This document shows, piece by piece, positions 25,600 through 34,080 of a stretch of 64,000 nt of DNA. The position numbers were made by a program, and so were the translations under genes. Positions within the stretch are counted from its first letter, which is position 1; every line of letters begins with the position of its first letter. The notes under the pieces are model-generated. The model was not told the DNA's origin. It was given only the letters and a program-made list of their open reading frames with translations, and did no database searches. The DNA is taken from NCBI GenBank assembly GCA_003612285.1, contig RAYE01000017.1:1-64000 (forward strand). The letters run 5' to 3'. Source of the DNA: a bacterium D16-51 (lineage in GTDB: Bacteria; Bacillota; Clostridia; Lachnospirales; Lachnospiraceae).

Positions 25600-26100
25600 A
25601 TGGCAAAAGTTGAATTAAAGCAGCCTATCGTTGACGAAATTAAGGCTAAAGTTGATGGCGCTGCAACAGTTGTATTAGTTGATTACCGTGGGCTTACGGT
25701 AGAACAGGATACAAGGCTTCGTAAGAACCTCAGAGAGGCAGGGTGTGAGTACAAAGTGTACAAAAACACATTGATGAAGCGCGCATTTGAGGGAACGGAT
25801 TTTGCGCAGTTGGATGAGCTTTTAGATGGTCCGTCTTCTATTGCGATTTCTATGGAAGATGCTACTGCGCCGATCAGGATTCTGAACGATATGGCAAGGG
25901 AAGCAGAGGCATTGCAGTTTAAGGGCGCTGTCGTAGAAGGTAATTTCTATGATGAAGCTGGTGTTAAGTCACTTGCAAGCATTCCTTCCAGAGAGGAACT
26001 TATTTCCAAGTTGCTTGGTTCTTTACAGTCACCTATTACAAATCTTGCCCGTGTTCTTAACCAGATTGCGAAAAAGGGTGATGGTGCAGCAGAAGCTTAG
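25600..26100 (+). CDS. rplJ: 50S ribosomal protein L10
   Basis: This 166-aa protein is full-length bacterial L10. The N-terminal RNA-binding region contains VVLVDYRGLTVEQDTRLRKN and YKVYKNTLMKRA, and the C-terminal helix (LLGSLQSPITNLARVLNQIA) anchors L7/L12 dimers on the ribosome. AAGGAG lies before the ATG. It is expressed under the L10 leader and followed by rplL after 110 bp. The usual neighbours rplK, rplA and rpoB are not adjacent in this window. Confidence 0.98.
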   Translation: MAKVELKQPIVDEIKAKVDGAATVVLVDYRGLTVEQDTRLRKNLREAGCEYKVYKNTLMKRAFEGTDFAQLDELLDGPSSIAISMEDATAPIRILNDMAREAEALQFKGAVVEGNFYDEAGVKSLASIPSREELISKLLGSLQSPITNLARVLNQIAKKGDGAAEA

Positions 26101-26210
26101 GTATTGCCTGGGGTAATTGCTGGCAGTTCTTTGGGATGGCCGGAATGATATAAAGACCGTATACAGGGTCGCGGCCGCAGGAAAATTAATTTATATGGAG
26201 GTATAATAAA

Positions 26211-26576
26211 ATGACTACTCAGGAATTTATTGATGCTATTAAAGGCATGACAGTGTTAGAATTAAATGATTTAGTAAAGGCTTGTGAAGAGGAGTTTGGC
26301 GTATCTGCAGCAGCAGGTGTTGTTGTGGCAGCAGCAGGCGGGGCAGCTGAAGGCGCAGCAGAAAAGGATGAGTTCGATGTAGAACTTACTGAAGTTGGTC
26401 CAAACAAGGTTAAGGTAATTAAGGTTGTACGTGAAGTAACTGGTCTTGGGCTGAAAGAAGCGAAGGAAGTTGTTGACGGCGCTCCTAAGGTTGTAAAAGA
26501 AGGCGCTTCTAAGGAAGAGGCTGAAGATATTAAGGCTAAACTTGAAGGCGAAGGCGCTAAGGTTACTCTTAAATAA
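26211..26576 (+). CDS. rplL: 50S ribosomal protein L7/L12
   Basis: This 121-aa acidic protein has the N-terminal dimerisation helices ([20 protein letters not shown]), an Ala/Gly-rich hinge (about 36-50) and the C-terminal factor-binding domain ([28 protein letters not shown]). It forms the ribosomal stalk that recruits translation GTPases. GGAGG lies upstream of the ATG. A hairpin terminator follows, so the transcript ends here without rpoB. Confidence 0.98.
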   Translation: MTTQEFIDAIKGMTVLELNDLVKACEEEFGVSAAAGVVVAAAGGAAEGAAEKDEFDVELTEVGPNKVKVIKVVREVTGLGLKEAKEVVDGAPKVVKEGASKEEAEDIKAKLEGEGAKVTLK

Positions 26577-26608
26577 TAGAGATTTATTCTCGCGATATAC
26601 GATAAAAA

Positions 26609-26636
26609 GGGCGCTGCATGGGCAGCGTCCCTTTTT
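26609..26636 (+). terminator. intrinsic terminator after rplL
   Basis: GGGCGCTGC (26609-26617) pairs with GCAGCG-T-CCC (26622-26631) with one bulge, followed by TTTTT. An ATAGGAAATT repeat follows directly at about 26641. Confidence 0.78.
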
Positions 26637-26640
26637 GGTG

Positions 26641-26668
26641 CGATAGGAAATTGCTGTAATCGTGGGCG
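26641..26668 (+). repeat. ATAGGAAATT terminator-associated repeat, copy 2
   Basis: GATAGGAAATTGCTGTAATC follows the rplL terminator. The stretch TTTTTGGTGCGATAGGAAAT resembles the end of the hairpin unit at 2692-2715. Confidence 0.5.
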
Positions 26669-26711
26669 GTATACCAGCAAAAACGAAGCCTTTTGGCTGG
26701 CTTTATGCATG

Positions 26712-27470
26712 TTAAGGGAAAAAACGGGACAGGACTTTTGCAATACCGTCATTTTCGTTGCTGTCCGTAACTTCATTTGCTGCTGCTTTGACTTCTTCGG
26801 CGGCATTGCCCATAGCAACGCCATAACCACAATGGGTAATCATTTCAATATCATTTTGGTCGTCGCCAAAGACGAGTATATCATTCAGTGAAATACCCGT
26901 TCTTTGGGTGAGATACCGAATGGCATCCAGTTTGCCGGCAGTTTTATTATAAAAAGCGTATCGGTTTTCACCACGGTAGCGGAGTTTACAGCACTGGCAT
27001 TTTTGGGCAATTTTGTCAGCTATGCTTTCATCAGGGAGTTCTGCAACTATTTTGTTTCCTGGATAGGGAAAGGGATTTTCGAGGGAAAAGCAGCAGTCAT
27101 TTTTTCCTTTTATGGAATTTCGGGGATAACGGTATAGTCTTTTGGCTGTAGGGATTGCAATATGTGTAGTACAATGATATTTTTGAAGTTCTTTAATAAT
27201 GGCATTTGTGGTTTCAACATTCATTGCATTGGAATAGATTAAAGAGCCTTTTTCATAGACCAGTGTACCGTCTGTGAGGATTTGGTACTTTGCATGCAGG
27301 GCTTTTGCAAAGGGCATTGCGCCTCCAAGGTAGCGTGCTGTGGCAATTGCAGATGGGATGCCGGAATTTCTGCATTGGGTGAAGGCTTCTACCGTAGCTT
27401 TAGAAATAGTTTTATCGTTTTTTAAGGCAGTCCCATCTAAATCGGTGATAATAAGTTTTGGCTGAAACAT
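26712..27470 (-). CDS. HAD-superfamily Cof-type phosphatase
   Basis: This 252-aa protein has the HAD motifs: DLDGTALKND with the nucleophile Asp near residue 10, motif II in IATAR, a Lys in the cap-domain region, and FGDDQNDIEMI for motif IV. The large C2-type cap between residues ~85 and 190 marks the Cof/IIB subfamily, whose members remove phosphate from sugars, nucleotides or flavin precursors. The substrate is not predictable. GGGAGGGG precedes the ATG. It is convergent with rplL. A second Cof-type protein is encoded at 39739-40599. Confidence 0.9.
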   Translation of the reverse strand: MFQPKLIITDLDGTALKNDKTISKATVEAFTQCRNSGIPSAIATARYLGGAMPFAKALHAKYQILTDGTLVYEKGSLIYSNAMNVETTNAIIKELQKYHCTTHIAIPTAKRLYRYPRNSIKGKNDCCFSLENPFPYPGNKIVAELPDESIADKIAQKCQCCKLRYRGENRYAFYNKTAGKLDAIRYLTQRTGISLNDILVFGDDQNDIEMITHCGYGVAMGNAAEEVKAAANEVTDSNENDGIAKVLSRFFP

Positions 27471-27543
27471 AAACCCCTCCCATTGTATTCAATCGTAACA
27501 GATGATACAGTAAATGGTATCAGAAGAGAAGGGGGAAGTCAAA

Positions 27544-27705
27544 TTAATGATGCTTTTTTTTCTGGGAAGAGGGGCATTTTTTAGCACAGGCTTTGTCTAA
27601 AATAGCAGAGACTTCATCCCAGGAACGTTTCAGGCAGAGGGCTTTCCGGTTTAAAGGGATGTTGCATTGCAGACAGCGGGCAAGTTTGTTGTTGCAGCAG
27701 GACAT
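27544..27705 (-). CDS. 53-aa cysteine-rich small protein
   Basis: This short frame (53 aa) has an excellent ribosome-binding site, AAGGAGGTG, 6 nt before the ATG. It contains seven cysteines: Cys3, Cys4, Cys11, Cys14 (CxxC), Cys24, Cys40 and Cys44, and a basic tail of Lys and His. The middle reads LNRKALCLKRSWDEVSAILD. There is no signal peptide, so the cysteines probably bind zinc or iron in the cytoplasm. I do not recognise the family. It lies between the HAD gene and the SDR gene and is oriented with the HAD gene, 73 bp upstream. Confidence 0.7.
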   Translation of the reverse strand: MSCCNNKLARCLQCNIPLNRKALCLKRSWDEVSAILDKACAKKCPSSQKKKHH

Positions 27706-27749
27706 TTTTTCACCTCCTTAGCAGTTTTTTGGTACGGATAAGTTGTTTA

Positions 27750-27788
27750 TAGTTTATATTGCACGTCGGATAGATTTACAGTTATAGT
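27750..27788 (+). promoter_or_regulatory. possible promoter of the SDR gene with TGCACGTyGGAT motif
   Basis: TTGCAC (27759-27764) and TATAGT (27783-27788) are 18 nt apart. The -35 region lies inside a 27-bp motif resembling 19525-19552. Confidence 0.4.
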
Positions 27789-27844
27789 ATATGCGAAAAC
27801 AATCTAAAGGGTGCTTATTGCTATAGCGCAGGAATGAGGTAAAT

Positions 27845-28618
27845 ATGGAGAGAGGCAGAGAAGTAGTTTTAATTACGGGTGCAGCCAGCGGGATAGGATT
27901 TGCTCTTGCAAAACGCTTTAGGGAAGAGGGATATTTTTTAATCATTACTTCTTCTTCCAGGAAAAGGCTGCAGCAGGCAGCAATAGAGCTCCGGGAAACT
28001 GTACGGGGAAGAAAGAATGGGATAGCAGTAATCTGCCAGGATTTAAGTTTGCCGGATGCTGCCAGTAAGTTATATGGGCAAATAAAGAGAAAGGGGATAA
28101 AAGTTGATATTCTTGTCAATAATGCCGGGGTAGGGATGCTTGGTGAAGCTGCTGAAAATAATATGGAAAAGCTGGATCAGATGATCCAGGTGAATATAAG
28201 GGCGCTTACACAGTTGTGTACATTGTTTTTACATGATATGTACCAGAGGGGCAGTGGAAAAATTTTGAATGTGGCATCTGTTGGGGCCTTTCAGCCGGGG
28301 CCGTATACCGCTTCCTATTATGCCAGTAAGGCATATGTGGCAAGCTATAGCAGGGCAATACGTCATGAAGCAGCAGGAAAAGGGATACAGGTGTGTACAT
28401 TGTATCCTGGGACGACCCGTACAGACTTTTTCAGGAGGGCAGGAGGAGAAACACCTTTTTGGGCAATGTCTGCAGATAAGGTGGCACATATTGCATATTT
28501 GGGGCTTAGAAAAAACAGGGAGATAATTGTACCTGGAATACTGAACAGGCTGATTCGTCTGATACCGGTAAAAATTAAATTAAAAGCAGTAGCATTCATT
28601 AAAAAAGGGCATCCGTAA
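27845..28618 (+). CDS. short-chain dehydrogenase/reductase (SDR)
   Basis: This 257-aa SDR has the NAD(P)-binding motif TGAASGIG near residue 12, NNAG in ILVNNAGVG, the catalytic Ser in VASVGAF, and YASKAY with the Tyr and Lys. A positively charged stretch after the second strand (SSSRKRLQQ) suggests NADP(H) rather than NAD. Related proteins of this class (DltE/YqjQ-like) reduce carbonyl groups of unknown substrates. A weak GAGGT site lies upstream. The stop codon is inside a terminator hairpin shared with the convergent CotH gene. Confidence 0.9.
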   Translation: MERGREVVLITGAASGIGFALAKRFREEGYFLIITSSSRKRLQQAAIELRETVRGRKNGIAVICQDLSLPDAASKLYGQIKRKGIKVDILVNNAGVGMLGEAAENNMEKLDQMIQVNIRALTQLCTLFLHDMYQRGSGKILNVASVGAFQPGPYTASYYASKAYVASYSRAIRHEAAGKGIQVCTLYPGTTRTDFFRRAGGETPFWAMSADKVAHIAYLGLRKNREIIVPGILNRLIRLIPVKIKLKAVAFIKKGHP

Positions 28619-28629
28619 AACGGATGCCC
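28601..28629 (-). terminator. terminator between the SDR and CotH genes
   Basis: GGGCATCCGT (28607-28616) and ACGGATGCCC (28620-28629) form a perfect stem with a 3-nt loop. On the minus strand it is followed by TTTTTT (28606-28601), so it ends the CotH gene and may also slow the SDR transcript. Confidence 0.85.
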
Positions 28630-28634
28630 CCGTA

Positions 28635-31600
28635 TTATTTAAACATTTTTTGATATTGCTTCTTTTTTCCTTTTGGCACAGAAAGAACCATTTTTTTTGG
28701 CGTTCCTTTGATTGCATTCTTTCCAACTTTTTTTAGTTTCGTTGTTAGAATTTTTAGTTTTTTTAGATTTGAACAACCGTAAAATGCTTTTGGCTTGATA
28801 GTTGTTACATTTTTACCGATCGTTACGGATGCCAGTTTTTTGCAATTTGCGAATCCGCCAACAGAAACAACTTTGTATGCCACATTTTGTTCTGTTACTG
28901 TAGAAGGAATTGCAATTTTCTTTATTTTTCTATCGGTAGTTCCAATGCATTGTACTTCGCTTTTTTTACCCGTTTTTGTTACCTTATATTTTAATTTGCC
29001 TGTAGTAAAAATATCGCCTTTTTTCAATGGCTTTGTTGATTTTCCAGTTACGGTAACTTTACAGGTTTTCAGGCCAAATTCGTAATCATATAAAATGACT
29101 AAGGCAGTTCCTTCTGAAACACCATAGATATAGCCGCAATCGTTTACCTTGGCGATAGCTTCATCTGAAGAGGCAAACGTAATTGAGCGGTATGTTATTG
29201 CGTCTTCTGGGGTATATACTACCTGTGCCTGCATATATTCCCCTTCTTTTATTGTAATTTCTTTTGGGGTTAAATCCAGTGACTTTAAGCCTATATAATC
29301 GGATACAACGTGGACAGTGAAGCTTGCTGTTGTGCCGTTTTCCGTTGTTGCTGTAATTACAGCATCGCCTATTTTGTCCTTTGCATTCAGTGCCCTTCCT
29401 TCATATATGGTGGCAATTGATTCATCGCTGCTCTTCCAGGTGATCTCGCCGGTATATGCATCAAATGGTATAACGCAGTATTGGAGCGTTCTGTCATCAT
29501 ACCGGGTCATATAGATATCCTGCTGTGCAAACGCAATTTTCTGAACTTCTGTATCTTTGCTGCGCTTTTGGTATTTTGCAGTGGCTGTCATATTCTGGGT
29601 GATTTCCATATCTTCTTTTAACTGGATTTCTTTCCCATCTTCCCCTTTAACAAACCAGCCGCGGAAAACATAACCATCCTTTTGTGGAGGTACCGGAAGG
29701 GAATCATGGTTTAGCAGCATATCCCCCTTTTCCACTGTCAGAGTGGTAAATGGAGTATCGCCGATTTGCAGGGTGACTGTATAGAATGTTTTCTTTAATT
29801 CATCCAGATGGCTGTCAATCCATTCTGCGCGTTCTGTAACCCATTTTTTAAGGCGTTCTACTTCACTTTCATAGGTGATTTCTAAATTATCCTCTTCTGC
29901 CAGAGCTGCTGCCAGCTGTTGTTCATTGCCATCCCATGCAACTGAAAATTGCTTATCGGGGTGCAGGGCATCTACCCACCACCAGTCACTGCCATTGTCA
30001 CTGTATTTTCCCCAGATTCCATAATTATATTTTTGGGAAGCATATAGTTTTTGGGAATATTTATCAATCTGCCCGCCGTCTCTGCTGGCTTCTAAGAGCT
30101 GCTTTTTAATGGCCGGCCAGCGTTCTATTGCCCTTTGGTAAAATACCGGGTCTTTAAATAAGCGTTTAAACCAGGTGTTGCTGCTTAATACAAAACCTTC
30201 GCAATGGTTTTTTGCATACTCTGTCGCGCCCCATGCAACAAAATCAAAATCCCATAGAGGTCCCCAATATAATTTACCGTTTCTTTTCTTATAAAGATAT
30301 GTACTTGTCGAGCCAAATGCGTCGCCGTTTTTGGAAATTTCCTGAATCCAGTAATAATCAATAGCAGCATCAATATCCATATATTCCTGATAAGGAATAC
30401 CATTCTTATCTTTAAAATCTGTGCCATAAATAGCACTTTCGGTATTTTTTACATAGTTTGTTATATAATTAAGCTGTGCTTCGTTTGTATAGCCGTCAAA
30501 AGAAGGGCTTTCGATTAAAAAGCGGTTGCCTTCATCTGTTTCAATTACCGGCTGGTTTTCATCGCCATATGGGAACATGGACAGAAGATAGCCGCCCGAA
30601 ATGGTTTTTTCATCGACAGCATTTTTGGTGCTTTCATCTTTTTCCAGATCATCTATATTTACACGGCTTTTGCCAACACGCACCTGTTCACATAAATAGT
30701 AGCTGCCCAGATATTCCTGGTTCATAATTACATTGACAAATTCACATTGTGGTGTAAACTCCATCCCGAGGGCATCTCCAAGCCAGTAGGTCATTTTATT
30801 GCGAAGCATGGAAACATCATAGTAATTTGCTAGAAGAATCCAATGCTTATTTGCCCCCATTCCCAGAAAGTCCTGTTTTTGTTCCAGTTTAAACTTATAA
30901 GGTTTTTTTTGCGCGGACCAGGTAGAATTACCACGGCCCCTAATATAGTCAAGCTGATAAGTCCCAGACTGGCATTTGTCTTTTGTATATTCTGGCTGGT
31001 AGCCTTCAGGGACAGTTAAAGTAACGTCTCCATAACATTCCGTATCGTGCTGGGAGTCCCCATTCATTTCAATAATGGTACCAAGTTTTTCGTCAAGGTT
31101 AAATTCTACAACAGGGATATCGCTTTTAATGAAAGTGATGGAACGCATGGCCAGTTTTAAAGGACCTTGCTCCTTTGTGATAACCTGGAAGCTCAGAGTA
31201 TGCTTTCCTGTGATTTTCTCTTTGGACAGGTTGATGCAGCGGTTTTTAACGGTTGTCCAAACTCCTTTTTTCTTCTGCCTTGCAAGTTTAACGGTTGTAA
31301 AAGGCTGGCTGTTTCCATCCAGATAAAATGCCAGTTCAATATCTTTCCTGCGTTCCGCGATTGCGTCAATCATCAGGTAGTCGGCCTGTTCATTTTCAAA
31401 ATCGTAAGATTCGCCAAACTGGAACCGGGCGCTTGTATATGCCGCTGCATCCCCGGAAATAATGACTCCCCCAAAGTCTTCATTTGCTTCCAGCTGGACC
31501 GATTTGTCAGTTACAGTAAATTTGCCTTCTTTTAATAATTCCTCTGTCTTTTGGCACTCAAATGCTGCTTTTAGTTCTTCTGCTTTTCCTGTTATACCAG

Positions 31601-31679
31601 GTAAAAATGGTATAATAGAAAAAAATAGGAACGCTATTGCAGCAATCCTTACGGATAACCGTATTCTTTTTTCCCTCAT
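28635..31679 (-). CDS. large secreted CotH-kinase-family protein with BIG2 and BspA-type LRR domains
   Basis: This 1014-aa protein has an N-terminal signal peptide (hydrophobic 10-30) and a beta-rich domain (about 40-180). A CotH domain (about 190-610) follows, with GRGNSTWSAQKKPYKFKLE, GMGANKHWILLANYYD and KLYWGPLWDFDFVAWG, the last holding the paired Asp residues of CotH kinases. An InlB-type repeat follows (655-705; GYVFRGWFVK), then two BIG2 domains (about 710-880) and a C-terminal BspA-type leucine-rich region (about 900-1014). CotH-type kinases phosphorylate proteins in spore coats; the secreted forms with BIG2 and LRR domains are thought to work at the cell surface. Target unknown. Confidence 0.85.
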   Translation of the reverse strand: MREKRIRLSVRIAAIAFLFFSIIPFLPGITGKAEELKAAFECQKTEELLKEGKFTVTDKSVQLEANEDFGGVIISGDAAAYTSARFQFGESYDFENEQADYLMIDAIAERRKDIELAFYLDGNSQPFTTVKLARQKKKGVWTTVKNRCINLSKEKITGKHTLSFQVITKEQGPLKLAMRSITFIKSDIPVVEFNLDEKLGTIIEMNGDSQHDTECYGDVTLTVPEGYQPEYTKDKCQSGTYQLDYIRGRGNSTWSAQKKPYKFKLEQKQDFLGMGANKHWILLANYYDVSMLRNKMTYWLGDALGMEFTPQCEFVNVIMNQEYLGSYYLCEQVRVGKSRVNIDDLEKDESTKNAVDEKTISGGYLLSMFPYGDENQPVIETDEGNRFLIESPSFDGYTNEAQLNYITNYVKNTESAIYGTDFKDKNGIPYQEYMDIDAAIDYYWIQEISKNGDAFGSTSTYLYKKRNGKLYWGPLWDFDFVAWGATEYAKNHCEGFVLSSNTWFKRLFKDPVFYQRAIERWPAIKKQLLEASRDGGQIDKYSQKLYASQKYNYGIWGKYSDNGSDWWWVDALHPDKQFSVAWDGNEQQLAAALAEEDNLEITYESEVERLKKWVTERAEWIDSHLDELKKTFYTVTLQIGDTPFTTLTVEKGDMLLNHDSLPVPPQKDGYVFRGWFVKGEDGKEIQLKEDMEITQNMTATAKYQKRSKDTEVQKIAFAQQDIYMTRYDDRTLQYCVIPFDAYTGEITWKSSDESIATIYEGRALNAKDKIGDAVITATTENGTTASFTVHVVSDYIGLKSLDLTPKEITIKEGEYMQAQVVYTPEDAITYRSITFASSDEAIAKVNDCGYIYGVSEGTALVILYDYEFGLKTCKVTVTGKSTKPLKKGDIFTTGKLKYKVTKTGKKSEVQCIGTTDRKIKKIAIPSTVTEQNVAYKVVSVGGFANCKKLASVTIGKNVTTIKPKAFYGCSNLKKLKILTTKLKKVGKNAIKGTPKKMVLSVPKGKKKQYQKMFK

Positions 31680-31779
31680 AATCCCTCATATCCTTTCTTT
31701 TTTTGCATGGTTAATGCTTTCTTTTGGTTTATTGTACCATGATATGAAGGAAATTACAACTTTACCAGGAGTATGTATT

Positions 31780-31844
31780 AGGGTGTGTTTGAAAATTATA
31801 TTTGTGCAATCTGACGGTTGAAAAGCAATTTTCAGACACACCCT
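31780..31844. repeat. short terminal-inverted-repeat element (family of 34226-34466)
   Basis: AGGGTGTGTTTGAAAATT (31780-31797) and AATTTTCAGACACACCCT (31827-31844) are inverted copies of the terminal repeats of the element at 34226-34466. The 29-bp interior is the complement of that element's left subterminal sequence. It is a deletion derivative of the family. Confidence 0.7.
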
Positions 31845-32005
31845 AGTACATCGTTCAATAATTAACACATAGTTTGGCTTGTCTATTTTACTGATAGCAT
31901 ACACTAAAAGTCCTCAGCGTAGCCCACTACGCCTACGTTTTTTAGTGTATACTCTCAAAAAAATATCCTGCGTGAAACTATGAGAAATTAATTGAACGAT
32001 GCACT
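31845..32005. repeat. 161-bp nested foldback element
   Basis: Terminal inverted repeats AGTACATCGTTCAATA (31845-31860) and AATTGAACGATGCACT (31990-32005), an inner pair CATAGTTT (31868-31875)/AAACTATG (31975-31982), and a central pair around ATACACTAAAA (31899-31909) and TTTTAGTGTAT (31940-31950) nest symmetrically. It starts exactly where the 31780-31844 element ends. No second copy is in the window. Confidence 0.65.
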
Positions 32006-32017
32006 AGAGGAAAGGTT

Positions 32018-32662
32018 TCAATACTTTTGTCGGTTTTCAATAACTTTTCCGATAATTTTAACAGGAATTGTTTCAATTTCCTCATTGGTGAAAGTTATTG
32101 GTTTATATTCAGGATTGAAGGAAATCAGGCTAATACCTTCTGCATATTTCATCAGTCTTTTGCAAGTAGCATATTCCCCATTGACAGATACAATAACAAT
32201 GTCGCCAGTCTCTGCATCATCCTGCTGTCTCACAATAACAGTATCGCCTTCTGCAATTCTTGGTGACATAGAGTTTCCTTTGATAATCAGGCCGAATAAA
32301 TGCCCCCGCTTGGCGGTGGCTGTCGGTACATTTTCATACCCTATATAATGTTCCTGAACGAAGATTGGTTCACCTGCAGCGACTTCTCCCAATACGGGGA
32401 TTCGGAAAGAACCCTCTTCATACTCTTGCACCTGCGATTGGATTAGGGCAAAATCATCAAAGGTTTTGAAATCTGATTTGCCGCTAATCCAGTCTACATT
32501 CACTCCGAAATAATCTGCAATTTTGTGTAGTTTATCTAATTTTGGTGAGGATTTCCCTTTTTTCCAGTCGCTGAACGTAGAGGGGTGTATATTCGTTTCT
32601 TTTGCCACAGCGGCTGTTTTCACGCCTTTTTCTTCTAATAATTCCAGAAAGCGTTCATACAT
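32018..32662 (-). CDS. phage-type XRE/S24 (LexA-like) repressor
   Basis: This 214-aa protein has an N-terminal helix-turn-helix (TAAVAKETNIHPSTFSDWKK, about residues 16-60) and a C-terminal S24 self-cleavage domain. The probable cleavage region is in LGEVAAGEP, the catalytic Ser is in KGNSMSPRI, and the Lys in ATCKRL. Such repressors keep prophages silent and autocleave when RecA is activated. No other complete phage gene lies nearby, but a remnant of a phage regulatory gene is at 33675. It may be a domesticated regulator acting on the repeat-rich promoter region near 33452. AAAGGAG lies before the ATG. Confidence 0.9.
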   Translation of the reverse strand: MYERFLELLEEKGVKTAAVAKETNIHPSTFSDWKKGKSSPKLDKLHKIADYFGVNVDWISGKSDFKTFDDFALIQSQVQEYEEGSFRIPVLGEVAAGEPIFVQEHYIGYENVPTATAKRGHLFGLIIKGNSMSPRIAEGDTVIVRQQDDAETGDIVIVSVNGEYATCKRLMKYAEGISLISFNPEYKPITFTNEEIETIPVKIIGKVIENRQKY

Positions 32663-32783
32663 GTTTTTTCTCCTTTCGTAATTAATGGGAAATACATAAA
32701 TAGTGTAAAAGAGGTGTGTTTTAGTTAAAATGCCTTATAATAGTATTGCCCTGGATCGTTTTGTGGGATAATTTTACAGTTCT

Positions 32784-33425
32784 TTATACTAATATCTTTA
32801 ATTTATCCAAATCCTCAAGATTAAATAATATATCTGTGCCATCAAACATATACCTGACGTCTGCATTGTTGGTATAAGTGGTATATGTTTTGCCAGTCTC
32901 TAAAGTTCCTGGTACATAGGAGATACATGCATATGGTATTTGCCCACGGGTATCTTCAGGGGGTTCAATAAGAATTGTGTTTTCTTTATAAATGTTTTTA
33001 CCATAGGAAATGGTTAAGTTATATTTAGCTTTTAGGTCGCTGGCATTCATCCACGCAGGAGTAACTGTAATTTTACAGGTATGTTTATAAGTAGCGGAGG
33101 CAGTTTTAATACTTATAGTGATCTTTGTTTTCCCCACTGCTTTTGCTTTCACTTTTCCAGAAGAGGAAACGGTTGCAATTTTCTTATTGGCAGATTTCCA
33201 TATGATTTTTTTCTTTTTCATCCCGATCGTTTCAACTTTGAGGGAAAATGTCTGTCCACAGTACATAACTTTATTGTCAGTATTGAGTCGGGTAGCAATA
33301 ATATTAGGAAAATCAGTGTGTGCATGCCAATAAGGCTCTTGTTTTGCTGTTGCGGCAGATGGATTTATAGTAAGTATGCAAGCTAGTGAAAGTAACATTA
33401 CAATTGATATTTTTCCTTTTTTCAT
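32784..33425 (-). CDS. secreted BIG2-domain protein
   Basis: This 213-aa protein has a signal peptide (Lys-rich start, hydrophobic stretch, cleavage near SAATAKQ) and one BIG2 Ig-like domain (about 55-130; WKSANKKIATVSSSGKVKAK), then a C-terminal region of ~80 residues with no family that I recognise. BIG2 domains here resemble those of the GH59, CotH and papain-like proteins in this window. The third ATG (33425) is the best start, with AAAGGA about 9 nt upstream. Role unknown, probably cell-surface or adhesive. Confidence 0.72.
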   Translation of the reverse strand: MKKGKISIVMLLSLACILTINPSAATAKQEPYWHAHTDFPNIIATRLNTDNKVMYCGQTFSLKVETIGMKKKKIIWKSANKKIATVSSSGKVKAKAVGKTKITISIKTASATYKHTCKITVTPAWMNASDLKAKYNLTISYGKNIYKENTILIEPPEDTRGQIPYACISYVPGTLETGKTYTTYTNNADVRYMFDGTDILFNLEDLDKLKILV

Positions 33426-33451
33426 GATCATCATCCTTTCTTAATTATATT

Positions 33452-33520
33452 GGGAAAACAGAAAATAATTCTTGACAATTTAGGAAAACAGAATTATACT
33501 TCTGTTAAAAGTTGGGAAAA
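33452..33520 (+). promoter_or_regulatory. promoter with repeated GGAAAACAGAA operators
   Basis: TTGACA (33472-33477) and TATACT (33495-33500) are 17 nt apart. GGAAAACAGAA occurs twice, at 33453 and 33483 (30 bp apart), and GGGAAAA again at 33514; ACAGAA-N6-TTCTGT overlaps the -10. The second copy lies in the spacer, so it is well placed for repression, perhaps by the S24 repressor. Confidence 0.6.
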
Positions 33521-33560
33521 TCAAATAAATAAATTGAAAAAGGAGGTGATTTTCCAACTC

Positions 33561-33674
33561 GTGTATTTGATAATAGTATTATATAGGCTTTCCCGACGTT
33601 TTGCAATATAAAAATTGGGATTTTCTAACATAAAAATTCAAGTAATGATTTAGAATTTGAAAGGTGGAGATAAT
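33561..33674 (+). other. leader with unused AAGGAGGTG site
   Basis: AAGGAGGTG at 33540-33548 is followed by only a possible 17-codon frame starting at GTG 33561. It could be a leader peptide or the relic of a lost gene. Nothing else is visible before 33675. Confidence 0.35.
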
Positions 33675-33776
33675 ATGGGGGACAAGATAACAGCAAAACA
33701 ATATTTAGAACAGTTAAAGTTATTAGATGAAATGGTTAGCCAGGATTTGGAACAGTTAGAGGATATGAAGTCGTAA
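33675..33776 (+). pseudogene. remnant of a DUF1492 (phage ArpU/RinA-type) regulator gene
   Basis: The 33-codon frame reads ITAKQYLEQLKLLDEMVSQD and then LEQLEDM, which resembles the N-terminal coiled coil of phage DUF1492 transcription activators (TAKEYLxQxxxLDxxI). Stop codons interrupt the reading frame at 33774 and again at about 33822. GGTGGAG precedes the ATG. It is probably what is left of a prophage late-gene regulator. A functional short peptide cannot be excluded. Confidence 0.5.
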
Positions 33777-34020
33777 GCACCAAGTATATGGGAAGATGTA
33801 GCGAAACAAATTACTAAGCCTTAAATAAATGAGCGTTTAATAATGCAGTTGCGAAATAAATAATTTTTACGGATATAGGTGATGCAATTGTATATTGGTT
33901 AAAATTCTTACTCTTGACTATCAAGTAGTATTTTCATGTGTCAAAAACCAAACTGTTGTCTATGATATGGCAAATGGCAGAAATTTATAAATATATATCT
34001 TAAAAAATTATAAAAAATAC

Positions 34021-34049
34021 TTGCATTATTTATAAAGCTCTGCTATAAT
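34021..34049 (+). promoter_or_regulatory. tRNA-Lys promoter
   Basis: TTGCAT (34021-34026) and TATAAT (34044-34049) are 17 nt apart, ending 32 bp before the tRNA. Confidence 0.75.
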
Positions 34050-34080
34050 AAACTTCGTTGTGAAAGACAGCAATTGGTTT

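Noticed and set aside
31686-31904. Minus-strand 72-codon frame upstream of the CotH gene
   Set aside because: It runs through two foldback repeats and has no start signal.
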